Shown here piece after piece: positions 36,887-45,972 of a stretch of 64,000 nt of DNA. Position numbers and translations under genes: made by a program. Source of the stretch: Aurantiacibacter arachoides (GTDB lineage: Bacteria; Pseudomonadota; Alphaproteobacteria; Sphingomonadales; Sphingomonadaceae); contig NZ_WTYH01000001.1 in assembly GCF_009827335.1 (NCBI RefSeq), forward strand, positions 1,612,001 through 1,676,000, read 5' to 3'. The notes under the pieces are model-generated. The model saw only the letters and a list, made by a program, of their open reading frames with translations, had not been told where the DNA came from and did no database searches. Numbering within the stretch: the stretch's first letter is position 1; each line of letters begins with the position of its first letter.

Positions 36887-38176
36887 CTAGCGGCTGGCGA
36901 GCACAGCCGCCTGCCGCAGGACAGCCTCGGCGTGCATCTCTCCTGACAGGGCAAAGGCGAACGGGCCTTCTTCCCAGTAGGCAAGCGAGCGGCCGTCCTG
37001 CCGGGTCAGCAAGGGCAGCCGTTCGGCCGGCGTTTCGGCGCGCGTGGCGAAGAGCGAAAAGCTCTCGCCCTCGCCGGTTCGGAAAGCGACCGCCACCGAA
37101 ACGCCCAGGTCCGATGGGAACACCTGCACGTCCTCGACCCGCCAACCTGATGGCACGGCTGGCAGCGCAATACCGGTTGCCCGTTCAATCTCCGTCCGGT
37201 CCAGCAGTGCACTGTCCACCTGCGATGCCATGCGTCTGCGCGCCTCGCTCGCATCGAAGGATGCATCGGCCTCGGCAATGAAGTTCGCTGCGCTCGCCGG
37301 CTGGGTGCTGACGCCCAGGTCGTTGGCGAGCCAGCCTGCCCCGAAGGCGGCGGCGACCATGGCGGCGCGCTTCCATCCGGCGAGCGGCGCACTGCCGCGG
37401 CTGGCACGAAACGGCAAGACCTCAGCCGAACGCAGCCGGTGACCGACCAGTGTGCCCTTGGTGCTGCCCGACACGCGTTCGAACCGCATCTGCGGCCAGT
37501 TGCTGCGCCAGCGCCGGGCGACGATCCGCTCACCCGGGCGCGCCGCATCGTCAAGCAGCACGATGGCACCGGGCGAAAGGCGGTCGAACAGGCTTTCCGC
37601 AGCACCGCGGATGGTGGGATGCACGGTCCACGGCGGGCCGTCGATGATGAGCAGGTCGATCTGCGCCGGAACCTCGGGCAGATCGTACCAGGTGCCGGAC
37701 CATCCCGGAATTTCCGCACGCAGCGGCGCGTGCTGCAACCGGGCCGACGCCCCTTCCTCGCGCAGCCAGTTGCGCGTCGCGTCCACGAAACCCGCGTGCT
37801 GGTCGAAACTGTAGAGCTGGCCGCCGCCGTTCAATGCCAGCGCCCGCGCGCACACCAGCGTGGATGCGCCCGCGCCAAGCTCCACCACCACCTGCGGCCG
37901 CAGCTCTTCAACGGCATCGACGATGCGGTGGAGAAAGCCCGTGTCCGCCTTCCAGCTGCCCAGGTTGGGCAAGGCATCGTCGGCCAGCCCCACGCGCTTC
38001 AGCAACGCGCGCTTGCTGGCCTTGGTGCCGCCCCACAGGCTCATCGCCAGCCACGGCCAGCCGATCGCACCGAAGCCGATGCGCCAGGCAGTGTCGGTCC
38101 ACGAACGCCGGGGGACGGCAACGCTTTGCTCGCCATCGTCAAGGGTGCGGAATTGAGTGGTGTGGCGCGAGGTCAT
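36887..38176 (-). CDS. Methyltransferase fused to an anti-sigma-factor-like periplasmic domain
   Basis: One uninterrupted 429-residue frame joins two unrelated parts. Residues 75-250 look like a class I SAM methyltransferase: VVVELGAGASTLV (SAM site), YSFDQHAGFV (acidic loop), LLIIDGPPW and AIVLLDDAAR. A membrane helix follows at about 268-287. Residues 310-429 resemble the periplasmic half of ChrR/RsiW-like anti-sigma factors of sphingomonads: GWRVEDVQVFPSDLGVSVAVAF, then SFSLFATRAETPAE and AYWEEGPFAFALSGE. The usual N-terminal zinc anti-sigma domain (HxxxCxxC) is missing. Function unknown; no ECF sigma gene is adjacent. Confidence 0.75.
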   Translation of the reverse strand: MTSRHTTQFRTLDDGEQSVAVPRRSWTDTAWRIGFGAIGWPWLAMSLWGGTKASKRALLKRVGLADDALPNLGSWKADTGFLHRIVDAVEELRPQVVVELGAGASTLVCARALALNGGGQLYSFDQHAGFVDATRNWLREEGASARLQHAPLRAEIPGWSGTWYDLPEVPAQIDLLIIDGPPWTVHPTIRGAAESLFDRLSPGAIVLLDDAARPGERIVARRWRSNWPQMRFERVSGSTKGTLVGHRLRSAEVLPFRASRGSAPLAGWKRAAMVAAAFGAGWLANDLGVSTQPASAANFIAEADASFDASEARRRMASQVDSALLDRTEIERATGIALPAVPSGWRVEDVQVFPSDLGVSVAVAFRTGEGESFSLFATRAETPAERLPLLTRQDGRSLAYWEEGPFAFALSGEMHAEAVLRQAAVLASR

Positions 38177-38261
38177 GATGGCTTACCGGGTTGGGGGGAC
38201 GGCGGCGGGGTCCTTACGACCACGCGCTAGCCGCGCCAATGTTAATCGACGCTGGCACGGA

Positions 38262-38603
38262 TCAGAACCCTTGCGCATCGTTGCTGTCCGCGGGAATGCG
38301 AACCGCGATCCCGTCGAGCGCAGGGGACAGCACGATCTGGCACGACAGGCGACTGGTGGCATGAACGTCGGCGGCGAGGTCGAGCATGTCCTCCTCCTCC
38401 TCGCTGGGCGCAGGCAGCTTGCCGAACCATTCGGGCGCCACGATCACGTGGCAGGTGGAACAGGCCATTTGGCCCTCGCACGTGCCCTCCAGCGGCAAAC
38501 CGGCCGCCTGCCCCACTTCGAGCAGACGATCGCCGACGGCGGCTTCGGCGTCGATCCGCTCGCCCTTGCGGGTGACGAAGTGGACTTTCACGGATTGCGT
38601 CAT
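38262..38603 (-). CDS. 2Fe-2S ferredoxin, adrenodoxin type
   Basis: A 113-residue electron carrier. The cluster cysteines are in CEGQMACSTCH (three Cys with C-x5-C-x2-C spacing) and in LSCQI near residue 87, the pattern of ISC-type/vertebrate-type ferredoxins. VHFVTRKGERIDAEAAVGDRLLE is the usual beta-grasp start. Its ATG overlaps the stop of the upstream cysteine desulfurase by four bases, so it should supply electrons for, or be matured by, the same Fe-S assembly activity. Confidence 0.94.
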   Translation of the reverse strand: MTQSVKVHFVTRKGERIDAEAAVGDRLLEVGQAAGLPLEGTCEGQMACSTCHVIVAPEWFGKLPAPSEEEEDMLDLAADVHATSRLSCQIVLSPALDGIAVRIPADSNDAQGF

Positions 38604-39670
38604 TGCCCGTTCGCCGCGTCGAGAATGGCGGCAACGCCCGTTTCAAGCTGCTCCATCGTGGTGTAGCGGCCCCAGCCGATGCGGATCGAGCTCTTCGCCT
38701 GTTCGTCCGACAGGCCGATGGCTTTCAGCACATGGCTGGTCTTGCCCGAACCGCTGGCACAGGCGCTGCCGGCAGAGAACATGACGTCGCGACATTCGCT
38801 CATCAGACGCGCCACGTCGAGCCCGCTGCGACGCACGTTGAGGTTGGCGTGAAGGCGCGTGTCTTCGTCACCGTTCAGCGCCCAGTTGCTGGCGAACATG
38901 GCGCGCGCACGGGTCCACAGCTTCTCGGCATGATCGGCGTCATCGTCCATCCGCTCCTTTGCCACCGCCGCCGCCGCGCCGAATCCGGCGACGAGCGCAG
39001 TGCTGAGCGTGCCCGAGCGATAGCCTTCCTGCAAACCGCCGGTGATCTGCGGATCGAGTTCCAGCCCGTGCCGGACCCACAGCGCGCCGATGCCCTTGGG
39101 GCCATAGATCTTGTGCGCGGAAATGGCGATCATGTCCGCGCCCGTCACCTCCATCTTGCCGTAGCTTTGCACGGCGTCGCACAGGAACAGGGCGTTGTGT
39201 TCCTTGGCCTTGCGGTGCCATTCGACGGTGGGCTGGATCGTGCCGATCTCGTTGTTGACCTGCATCACGCAGACCAGCCGCGTGCCCTGCGGCAGGCTCT
39301 GGCTGGTATTGCACTGTCCGTTCGCGGCGACGTTGAGCAGGTGGCGGCGGCCCAGCGCCTCGGCCGTTTCATAAACGGCGGCGTGCTCGATGGCGGAAAC
39401 GCTGATCGGGCCATCGCCGCCCGCCCCCCGCATGGCGAGGTTGATCGCCTCGCACGCGCTGCCGGTGAAATGCACCGTGCCGCCCGGCGGCAGCAGGCCG
39501 GCCACCTGCTCGCGCGCGAAATCGATCGCCGCGCCGGCCATGCGGCCCATGCGGTGCGGGCTGTGCGGATTGCCGAAACCGGAGCCCTCCGCCGTATCCA
39601 GCCATTTCAACATGGCATCGCGCGCCTCGGGCGCCAGCGGCGTGGTGGCCTGGTTGTCGAGGTAGATCAT
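38600..39670 (-). CDS. Cysteine desulfurase (class V aminotransferase), paralog 1
   Basis: A 356-residue PLP enzyme releasing sulfur from cysteine as a persulfide. It shows YLDNQATTP at the start, IEHAAVY, the PLP-lysine in ISAHKIYGPKG and the catalytic-Cys loop SAGSACASGSGK with a loop length of the IscS/NifS group. It is between a second desulfurase (10 bases upstream) and a ferredoxin gene (overlapping), without iscU or suf scaffold genes in view. Confidence 0.93.
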   Translation of the reverse strand: MIYLDNQATTPLAPEARDAMLKWLDTAEGSGFGNPHSPHRMGRMAGAAIDFAREQVAGLLPPGGTVHFTGSACEAINLAMRGAGGDGPISVSAIEHAAVYETAEALGRRHLLNVAANGQCNTSQSLPQGTRLVCVMQVNNEIGTIQPTVEWHRKAKEHNALFLCDAVQSYGKMEVTGADMIAISAHKIYGPKGIGALWVRHGLELDPQITGGLQEGYRSGTLSTALVAGFGAAAAVAKERMDDDADHAEKLWTRARAMFASNWALNGDEDTRLHANLNVRRSGLDVARLMSECRDVMFSAGSACASGSGKTSHVLKAIGLSDEQAKSSIRIGWGRYTTMEQLETGVAAILDAANGQ

Positions 39671-39679
39671 CGCCCGCCC

Positions 39680-40693
39680 CTAGAGCGAAGCCCAGGCCTG
39701 CGCAAATGCGTCCAGCTCCGCCGCTGTGGTGTTCCACCCCAGGGAGACACGGATCGTGCGCCGGGCGGTGTCGTCGTCGAGACCGAAGGCCTTGAGCACA
39801 CGGCTGGGTTTGAGCGATCCGGACGAACAGGCGCTGCCTGCCGAAACTGCGAAACCCAGCGCGTCGAGCCGGATCAGCAGGGCCTGCGCGCTCATTGACG
39901 CGTGCGTGAGGGGCACGATGTAATCGACCTGCTGGCCCATGCGCAGCACGCTGTCGCCAAACCCCGCCACGAATGCTGACCGTTGTTCCGGGCTCGTCGC
40001 CCAGTCGCCCGCTTCCAGCGCGGCGGCCATGCCCATCGCGCCGGGCAGGTTCTCCGTCCCCCGCCGGTAGCCGCGCTCGTGCCCGCCTGCGGGCTTGAGC
40101 ATGGCGAAATCCCTGACCAGCAGCGCGCCGATACCGATGGGACCGCCGAACTTGTGCGCCGCGACGATGACCATGTCGGCCATCGCTGGGACGGCCAGCT
40201 TGCCAGCGGATTGCGCGCAATCGACGAACAGGGACCCGTATCTGCCATGAACGACTTTGGCGATCGTTTCGATGTCCTGGCGAGTGCCAGTTTCGGAATT
40301 GACCTGCTGCACCGCTACCAGCGACCGCGATGCGATGTCCGCACGCAGCGCGAGACAGCCATCGACGAGGCCCAGTTCCTGTGCGCCCCGGCTCGCCACG
40401 AAGCCGTAGATGGCGTCATGTTCGACGCCGCTGAGCGCTCTGGTGGAAACAACGGCATCGTCAAATGCCAGTCGTGCCGCCTCGCTCGCACCGCTGGTGA
40501 AGATCAGTTCGCCCTGCCAGCCCAGCGCCGCCTTGCAGCGTTCGCGCGCATCCTCCAGCGCGGCGCGGGCGCGGCGGCCCTCTGCGTGCGGACTGGACGG
40601 GTTGGCCCACATCGCGAAGCCTTTTTCCATCGCCGCTCGCGCCTCGGGCCGCAGGGGCGAGGTGGCGGCGTGATCCAGATAGATACGGCTCAT
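39680..40693 (-). CDS. Cysteine desulfurase (class V aminotransferase), paralog 2
   Basis: A 337-residue second PLP desulfurase, clearly paralogous to its downstream neighbour: IYLDHAATSPLRPEA, SGVEHDAIYG, PLP-lysine in VAAHKFGGPIGIGALLV and catalytic loop SAGSACSSGSLKPSRVL. It is shorter and more divergent in the N-terminal half. ATG 40693 was chosen over a start 35 codons upstream, which would read non-family sequence. It is divergent from the alpha/beta hydrolase. Which paralog serves Fe-S assembly and which tRNA thiolation cannot be told. Confidence 0.93.
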   Translation of the reverse strand: MSRIYLDHAATSPLRPEARAAMEKGFAMWANPSSPHAEGRRARAALEDARERCKAALGWQGELIFTSGASEAARLAFDDAVVSTRALSGVEHDAIYGFVASRGAQELGLVDGCLALRADIASRSLVAVQQVNSETGTRQDIETIAKVVHGRYGSLFVDCAQSAGKLAVPAMADMVIVAAHKFGGPIGIGALLVRDFAMLKPAGGHERGYRRGTENLPGAMGMAAALEAGDWATSPEQRSAFVAGFGDSVLRMGQQVDYIVPLTHASMSAQALLIRLDALGFAVSAGSACSSGSLKPSRVLKAFGLDDDTARRTIRVSLGWNTTAAELDAFAQAWASL

Positions 40694-40806
40694 GTCAGAA
40701 GAATTGCGATTTTCGGCACCATGCCTATATAGCCGCCACCTTCCGCCGCGCCAGTCGATCCCGGCTGCCTTGGCGGGCCACCATTCCAGCAAGGCCATAT
40801 CCGCCC

Positions 40807-41463
40807 ATGCCGCATGTCATCTTTCCCGGCCCCGAAGGCCGTCTCGAAGGTCGTTTCAACCCCGGACCGCGGCCGCGCGCGCCCGTTGCCATGATCCTGC
40901 ACCCGCACTCGCAGGGCGGCGGCACCATGAACGACCGGATCGTGCAGCGGCTGTACAAGACCTTCGTGAACCGCGGCTTTGCCACCCTGCGCTTCAACTT
41001 TCGCGGCGTGGGCCGCAGCCAGGGCAGCTTCGACAACGGCATTGGCGAGCTGTCGGATGCGGCCAGCGCGCTCGATTGGGTGCAGCAGATCCACCCTGAA
41101 GCGCAGGTGACTTGGGTCGCCGGCGTCAGCTTTGGCGCGCTGATCGGGATGCAGCTGTTGATGCGCCGCCCTGAAATCCGCGGCTTCATCTCCATCGCCC
41201 CGCCCGCCAACATGTACGATTTCAGCTTCCTGGCGCCGTGTCCGGCCAGCGGCATCTTCGTGCAGGGAACGGCGGACACGGTGGTGCAGCCGCAGGCGGT
41301 GACCAAGCTGGTGGAAAAGCTGCGCACGCAAAAGCACATCACCATCCACCACGACGAGATTCCACGGGCGAACCACTTCTTCGAGAACGAGACCGACGAG
41401 CTGATGGCCTCCGTCGACAAGTATCTCGACTTCCGCCTCGACCCGAGCTGCCCGATCACCTGA
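40807..41463 (+). CDS. Alpha/beta hydrolase
   Basis: A 218-residue hydrolase with the nucleophile elbow VAGVSFGAL (Ser in G-x-S-x-G), the acid in VQGTADTVVQP and the base in RANHFFENETD. The early ILHPHSQGGGTMND segment is the oxyanion/HPHP-type loop. It resembles the small hydrolases annotated as OsmC/DUF-type esterases near Fe-S assembly genes in alphaproteobacteria. It is divergent from the two desulfurase genes with a 113-base shared upstream gap. Confidence 0.9.
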   Translation: MPHVIFPGPEGRLEGRFNPGPRPRAPVAMILHPHSQGGGTMNDRIVQRLYKTFVNRGFATLRFNFRGVGRSQGSFDNGIGELSDAASALDWVQQIHPEAQVTWVAGVSFGALIGMQLLMRRPEIRGFISIAPPANMYDFSFLAPCPASGIFVQGTADTVVQPQAVTKLVEKLRTQKHITIHHDEIPRANHFFENETDELMASVDKYLDFRLDPSCPIT

Positions 41464-41497
41464 TCGCGGCGCAAGCCCGCCATTTCCGGTGCCGCAA

Positions 41498-41523
41498 ACC
41501 CCGTCAGCCCTGGCTGGCGGGGT
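41498..41523 (+). terminator. Terminator-like hairpin after the hydrolase
   Basis: A 12-bp stem ACCCCGTCAGCC / GGCTGGCGGGGT (one G-T wobble) with a 2-base apparent loop. It is followed by a mixed CT-rich tail, not a clean T run, so termination is moderately likely. Confidence 0.6.
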
Positions 41524-41588
41524 CGCTCTTGCTTGGGTAAATGTAACATGGTATCGTGACAGTATAACATAACTGAGAGGATCCTGCC

Positions 41589-42290
41589 ATGTCGTATGCC
41601 AACGCCATTGCCACACCTGCCGACCGGGCCAAGGCCGCGGTCTCGGTGATTGCCATCCATGCTCTGGTCGGGTTCGGTATCGTCACCGGCCTGACCGTGA
41701 CCGGCGCGATAACCATCGACGATGAGACGCTTGTCGGCATCGATCTGACCGATCCGCTGCCCCCGCCACCGCCCCCGCCCGAGCCGATCGAGACGGCCAC
41801 CCCGGACGTGCCCGTCGCCTACCTGCCGCGGGTCGCGCCGAAACCGCCGATGGAACTTGCGCCGAGCAACCCCATTACAGTCGCACCAATTACCGACCGT
41901 GTGCCGAGGGACACCTTCTTCGTACCCGGCCCCACGGTTGATCGCGGGCCAGTGGTCGCCCCCCGGCCATCACCCTCCCCCAGCCCGGTCATCGCACCCG
42001 TCGCCGCCATTCCGCGCAACGGGCCGGCCGGATGGTTCACCAACGACGACTATCCGCGCCGCGAACTGACTCGCGAAAGCGAGGGGACAGCGCGCTATCG
42101 CCTCATCGTCGGCACGGATGGCCGGGTGGATGCCTGCGAGATCACTGCGGGCACCGGTCATGCCGGGCTCGACACCGCGACGTGCCGTCTGATCCAGACC
42201 CGCGCGCGTTTCGATGCCGCGACCAATGCCTCGGGCGAGCGCGTCGTCGGTACCTATACCGGCAGCGTCAGCTGGCAGATTCCCGAATAG
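41589..42290 (+). CDS. TonB-like energy transducer
   Basis: A 233-residue protein with one N-terminal membrane helix (AAVSVIAIHALVGFGIVTGL), a proline-rich periplasmic spacer (PPPPPPPE, then PKPPMEL and PRPSPSPSP) and a C-terminal TonB domain: RRELTRESEGTARYRLIVG, GRVDACEITAGTGH, LDTATCRL. It would couple the proton-motive force to outer-membrane transporters via ExbB-ExbD, which are not nearby. GAGAGGATCC precedes ATG. The upstream TATAAC at 41563-41568 is a possible -10. Confidence 0.88.
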   Translation: MSYANAIATPADRAKAAVSVIAIHALVGFGIVTGLTVTGAITIDDETLVGIDLTDPLPPPPPPPEPIETATPDVPVAYLPRVAPKPPMELAPSNPITVAPITDRVPRDTFFVPGPTVDRGPVVAPRPSPSPSPVIAPVAAIPRNGPAGWFTNDDYPRRELTRESEGTARYRLIVGTDGRVDACEITAGTGHAGLDTATCRLIQTRARFDAATNASGERVVGTYTGSVSWQIPE

Positions 42291-42310
42291 GCGCAGCCAG
42301 CCCGCCGCAC

Positions 42311-42514
42311 CTATCGGGTTCGGGCGGCAGCACCAGCCAGCGTGTCGCCGTCCGACGTCGGGGCCAGCCAGATGGCGACGTTGGCGGCCATCGTCAGCAC
42401 CAGCAGGGCCATCAGACCCGCCTGCTTCCTGTGTCCGCGCCGCCACGCCACCACTGCCGCGGCGGACATGGCAATCGCGGCGAGCACCACGATCGAGATG
42501 ATGAGATCGGTCAT
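42311..42514 (-). CDS. Small two-helix membrane protein, hypothetical
   Basis: A 67-residue protein: helix LIISIVVLAAIAMSAAAVVAW, basic turn RRGHRKQ, helix GLMALLVLTMAANVAIWLA and a short tail. No family can be named. The start could also be nine bases upstream at 42523. It is convergent with the tonB-like gene and divergent from the DUF885 gene. Confidence 0.6.
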   Translation of the reverse strand: MTDLIISIVVLAAIAMSAAAVVAWRRGHRKQAGLMALLVLTMAANVAIWLAPTSDGDTLAGAAARTR

Positions 42515-42577
42515 GCCGCGCATGGTGGCGCGGCCTTTCGCTTGACGCAAGCGGTTGCTTGCGCAACCACTTGCCCC

Positions 42578-44419
42578 ATGCACAAGCCCTTCGATCTCTC
42601 GCTTTCCCGTCGCCAGCTGATCGGCGCGATGGGTGCTACCACCGCGCTTTCCGTGTTGCCCGGTTGCGTCACCACGCCCGCTGCCCCGGCCCAGAGCGCC
42701 GCCGCACTGCTCGACAGCTTTGCCTGGAACCTGCTGGAACACGAACCGGCCCGCGCCACCAGCCTGGCGGTCGACACGGGCGCAAAGTCCTACCTGCGCG
42801 GACGACTGGCCGATGCCACCCCCGCCGGCCAGGATGCCTATGCCGCGACCCTGCGCGCCGATCTGGCGCGCGCCCGCGCGTTCCCCAGGGATGGGCTGGA
42901 CCCGGCCACGCGAACCAGCTTCGAAGTCGTCGAAAGCGCCTATTCAACGGCGCTCGAAGGGTTCGCGCTGCCCTATGGCGACATTCCCGTCGGCACCTGG
43001 CGCACTGCGCCCTATGTCGTCATCCAGAACGTGGGCGCCTACAACGACATTCCCCGCTTCCTCGATTCCGAACACCCGATCAAGACGCGCGAAGATGCAG
43101 AGGCCTACCTCTCGCGACTGGAAGCCATCCCGGGCGTGATGAGGGGCGAGCTCGAGCGCATCCGGCAGGCGCGCAGCCTGGGCGTGGTGCCACCCGATTT
43201 CCTGCTCGACAAGGCGATTACCGCGGTAAGCGCCCAGCGTGACGACGCCGCGCAAGGCGGTTCACTGGTCGAATCGCTGGTGCGCCGCACGCGCGAAGAA
43301 GGCATCCCGGGCAACTGGCGGGACCGTGCGCAGGCCCTCGTCACCGGCGGCGTCGCTCCGGCGCTCGGCGTGCAGCTGGCCGAACTGCAGACCCAGCGCG
43401 GCATGGCCCGCAGCGCGCCCGGCATGAACGCGCAGCCCGGCGGCGAGGAGTGGTATCGCTGGGCGCTCAAGTCCTCCACCACGACGGACCGCTCCGCGCA
43501 GGACATCCACCGCCTCGGCATGGATACGCTGGCCGACATTCACGGCCGGATGGACCCGCTGCTGCGCGATCTGGGCTATGCAAGCGGCAATCCCGGCCAG
43601 CGCATGGTGCAGCTCGGCGACGATGACCGGTTCAAGTTCTCTCCCGGCGATACCGGCCGTGCCGAGGTCATCAGCTTCCTTGAAGAGCGCATCGACTGGA
43701 TCCGCGCGCAGATGCCGCGCGCCTTTCGCCGCGTGATCGACCCCGCGGTTGAGGTCCGCCGGATTCCGGTGAACGAGGAGGCTGGCGCCGCGGGTGCCTA
43801 CGGCGGCGCGCCCGCCATCGACGGGTCGCGTCCCGGCATCTTCTGGATCAACCTTGGCAACATGGAAGACCTGCGACAGATCGAACTGCCCACGCTCGCC
43901 CACCACGAGGCCATTCCCGGTCACGTCTGGGAAGGCGAATATTCCAACCAGCTGCCGCTGATCCGGGCGATCCTGGCGTTCAACGCCTTTTCCGAAGGCT
44001 GGGCGCTCTATTCCGAGCAGCTGGCCGACGAACTGGGCGCCTACGATGACAACCCCGCATGGCGGCTGGGATATATGAACGATGCGGCCTTCCGCGCCGT
44101 GCGGCTGGTGGTGGACACCGGCATCCACGCGCTGGGCTGGGACCGCGAGCGGGCGATCGCCTTCTATGCCGAAAACCTGGGCAAATCGCGCGAGGACAGC
44201 GCGCGCGAGATCGATCGCTATTGCAGCTGGCCGGGGCAGGCCTGCGGCTACATGGTCGGCAAGCTGGAAATCCTGCGCCAGCGCGAGCGGGCGATGGCGG
44301 CGCTCGGATCGCGGTATGACCTGCGCGATTTCAACCAGGCGGTGGTCGATGCGGGCAACACCCCGCTAGACGTGCTGGCGGGCAACATCGGACGCTTCAT
44401 CGGGACCGCGGGCGGGTAA
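42578..44419 (+). CDS. DUF885 family lipoprotein (putative metallopeptidase)
   Basis: A 613-residue exported protein. The N-terminus has twin arginines (SLSRRQLIGAMG) and a lipobox SVLPGC, suggesting a Tat-dependent lipoprotein. The DUF885 body includes LAHHEAIPGHVWEGEY, whose H-E-x3-H is a gluzincin-like zinc site, followed by SEGWALYSEQLADELG, a likely third-ligand Glu region, and FYAENLGKSRED. The family is often near peptidases, but the substrate is not established. It is convergent with the cyclase gene. Confidence 0.88.
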   Translation: MHKPFDLSLSRRQLIGAMGATTALSVLPGCVTTPAAPAQSAAALLDSFAWNLLEHEPARATSLAVDTGAKSYLRGRLADATPAGQDAYAATLRADLARARAFPRDGLDPATRTSFEVVESAYSTALEGFALPYGDIPVGTWRTAPYVVIQNVGAYNDIPRFLDSEHPIKTREDAEAYLSRLEAIPGVMRGELERIRQARSLGVVPPDFLLDKAITAVSAQRDDAAQGGSLVESLVRRTREEGIPGNWRDRAQALVTGGVAPALGVQLAELQTQRGMARSAPGMNAQPGGEEWYRWALKSSTTTDRSAQDIHRLGMDTLADIHGRMDPLLRDLGYASGNPGQRMVQLGDDDRFKFSPGDTGRAEVISFLEERIDWIRAQMPRAFRRVIDPAVEVRRIPVNEEAGAAGAYGGAPAIDGSRPGIFWINLGNMEDLRQIELPTLAHHEAIPGHVWEGEYSNQLPLIRAILAFNAFSEGWALYSEQLADELGAYDDNPAWRLGYMNDAAFRAVRLVVDTGIHALGWDRERAIAFYAENLGKSREDSAREIDRYCSWPGQACGYMVGKLEILRQRERAMAALGSRYDLRDFNQAVVDAGNTPLDVLAGNIGRFIGTAGG

Positions 44420-44426
44420 CCGTTGC

Positions 44427-45275
44427 CTAGCGCGCGGTGACCTCGGCTCCCTCGCGCGGCTCCAGGCGTATTTCGTAGAGCCGCGGCCACAGCTTGCCGG
44501 TGACGAACAGGCGCTGCCCATCAGCATCCCAAGCGATGCCGTTCAGCACCGCGTCGGGATCGGCCATCCGGTTCGCTTCCGCCAGTGGGCGCAGGTCGGC
44601 AACCTGGCGCACCACGCCGCTCGCCGGATCGATGAACAGCAGGAAGCCCGTGTGCCACACGTTGGCGACGATCTGCCCGTCGATGAATTCGAGCTCGTTC
44701 AACTGGTCGACCTCGCGCCCGCCCAGCGTCACCACCACTTCGCGCGCGACCTCCAGCGTTTCCGGATCGAGAAAGCGCAGCGTGGAGGAGCCATCCGAAG
44801 CGATCAGGTGCGTGCCGTCCTCGGTCAGCCCCCAACCCTCGAACGGAAAGGCGCGCGTGTCGATGGGCGCAAGCGTGGCGAGGTCCCAGCGATGCACGAC
44901 CTTGTCCGTCCACGTCAGGCTGACGAGCGTATCGCCCCACAGCGCCAGGCCCTCGCCGAACTGTTCGGCGGGAAGTGCGGCGCTCGCTTCGACCAAGCCA
45001 CTGGTCAGGGTCAGGCGGCGAATTTGTGACTGCCCCTCGCGCCCGGTGCTCTCGTACAACGCGCCGTCGTGCCACAGTAGCCCTTGCGTGAAGGCGGCGC
45101 TGTCATGCGGATAGGTGGCGACGATGACCGGGTCGGCGACCACCACGGCGGGTGCGGCGTCCTGCCCGACGACCGGCGCGGCGACGGGCGCTGCGACCTG
45201 CGCCGACGGGGACAGCCCCGTCGCGGCGCTCAGGGCAAGCCCGGCACCAATTGCGAGGATGGTGAACGGCTTCAT
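44427..45275 (-). CDS. Glutaminyl-peptide cyclotransferase, beta-propeller type
   Basis: A 282-residue precursor with a signal peptide (PFTILAIGAGLALSAATG). The mature protein is the plant/bacterial-type five-bladed glutaminyl cyclase: FTQGLLWHDGALYESTGREG, FGEGLALWGDTLVSLTW, GWGLTEDGTHLIASDG, LNELEFIDGQIVANVW and AVLNGIAWDADGQRLFVTGK. It converts N-terminal Gln to pyroglutamate on exported proteins. ATG 45275 removes a non-signal-like leader present in the longer frame. Confidence 0.92.
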   Translation of the reverse strand: MKPFTILAIGAGLALSAATGLSPSAQVAAPVAAPVVGQDAAPAVVVADPVIVATYPHDSAAFTQGLLWHDGALYESTGREGQSQIRRLTLTSGLVEASAALPAEQFGEGLALWGDTLVSLTWTDKVVHRWDLATLAPIDTRAFPFEGWGLTEDGTHLIASDGSSTLRFLDPETLEVAREVVVTLGGREVDQLNELEFIDGQIVANVWHTGFLLFIDPASGVVRQVADLRPLAEANRMADPDAVLNGIAWDADGQRLFVTGKLWPRLYEIRLEPREGAEVTAR

Positions 45276-45332
45276 CGCAGCGCTTGTGCGCTGCGCCACA
45301 TTGCCCGTCAATGAAGCCCGCTGGCAGGTGCG

Positions 45333-45854
45333 CTAGCGCCGCTTGGTAAGGCCTCCGACGATCGAACCCAGAATGCCGCCGAGGTCGGGGCCGGCAGGAG
45401 CGGCCGCCGCACCCCCGGTCCCGCCACGCCCTCGCTGGGCAAGATAGCCAAGCGCCGCCATCGCGAGGATGGGCAGCATTTTCTTTAGAAGATCCTGGCT
45501 GATCCCGGTGCTTTGGGCGGCTTCGTTCGTGACCGAGCGGCTGACGTCCTTGTTGCCGAAGATTTCGCCAAGGATGTCGTTGCCCTGCTTCACCGGCGTC
45601 GGGCTGCCGCCCAGCACCGCCTCGAGCAGGCCCCCGCCCATGCCTCCCCCAAGGGCACCGCCGAGGATCGAACCGAGCCCGCCCAAGGGGTCAGCCGCCG
45701 CGCCCGCGCTACCGGCAGAGCTGCGCCCCATACCTGCCACGATCGCGGGCAGCAGCGCGTTGGCACCGGTGCGCGCCGTGTTCTGGTCGACGCCGAGCTC
45801 GCGCGCCATTGCGTCGATGGCGCCCGATTGCTGCAGGGCTTGGGCAAGGCTCAT
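45333..45854 (-). CDS. DUF937 protein
   Basis: A 173-residue protein: an alpha-helical DUF937 N-terminus (SLAQALQQSGAIDAMARELG and GANALLPAIVAGMGR), a Gly-rich central part (GGLGSILGGALGGGMGGG) and a C-terminal helix LLKKMLPILAMAALGYLAQRG before another Gly-rich tail. It resembles the YidB-like family; function unknown. Its ATG is 118 bases from the pckA end with a terminator between. Confidence 0.82.
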   Translation of the reverse strand: MSLAQALQQSGAIDAMARELGVDQNTARTGANALLPAIVAGMGRSSAGSAGAAADPLGGLGSILGGALGGGMGGGLLEAVLGGSPTPVKQGNDILGEIFGNKDVSRSVTNEAAQSTGISQDLLKKMLPILAMAALGYLAQRGRGGTGGAAAAPAGPDLGGILGSIVGGLTKRR

Positions 45855-45904
45855 GGGGAAGTCTCCGATTGCTGGAAGGGTCGCCGCATCAACGCACGGG
45901 CCGC

Positions 45905-45941
45905 AAAAATAGGCCCCGCTCCGGCCGAAGCCGGGCGGGGT
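45905..45941 (-). terminator. Rho-independent terminator after pckA
   Basis: Read on the minus strand: CCCCGC and CCGGC arms, TTCG tetraloop, GCCGG-A-GCGGGG, then a T-rich run. It lies about 32 bases after the pckA stop. Confidence 0.88.
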
Positions 45942-45972
45942 CCTCCTCTCCAACTCGAAATCCGTGAGAGCG

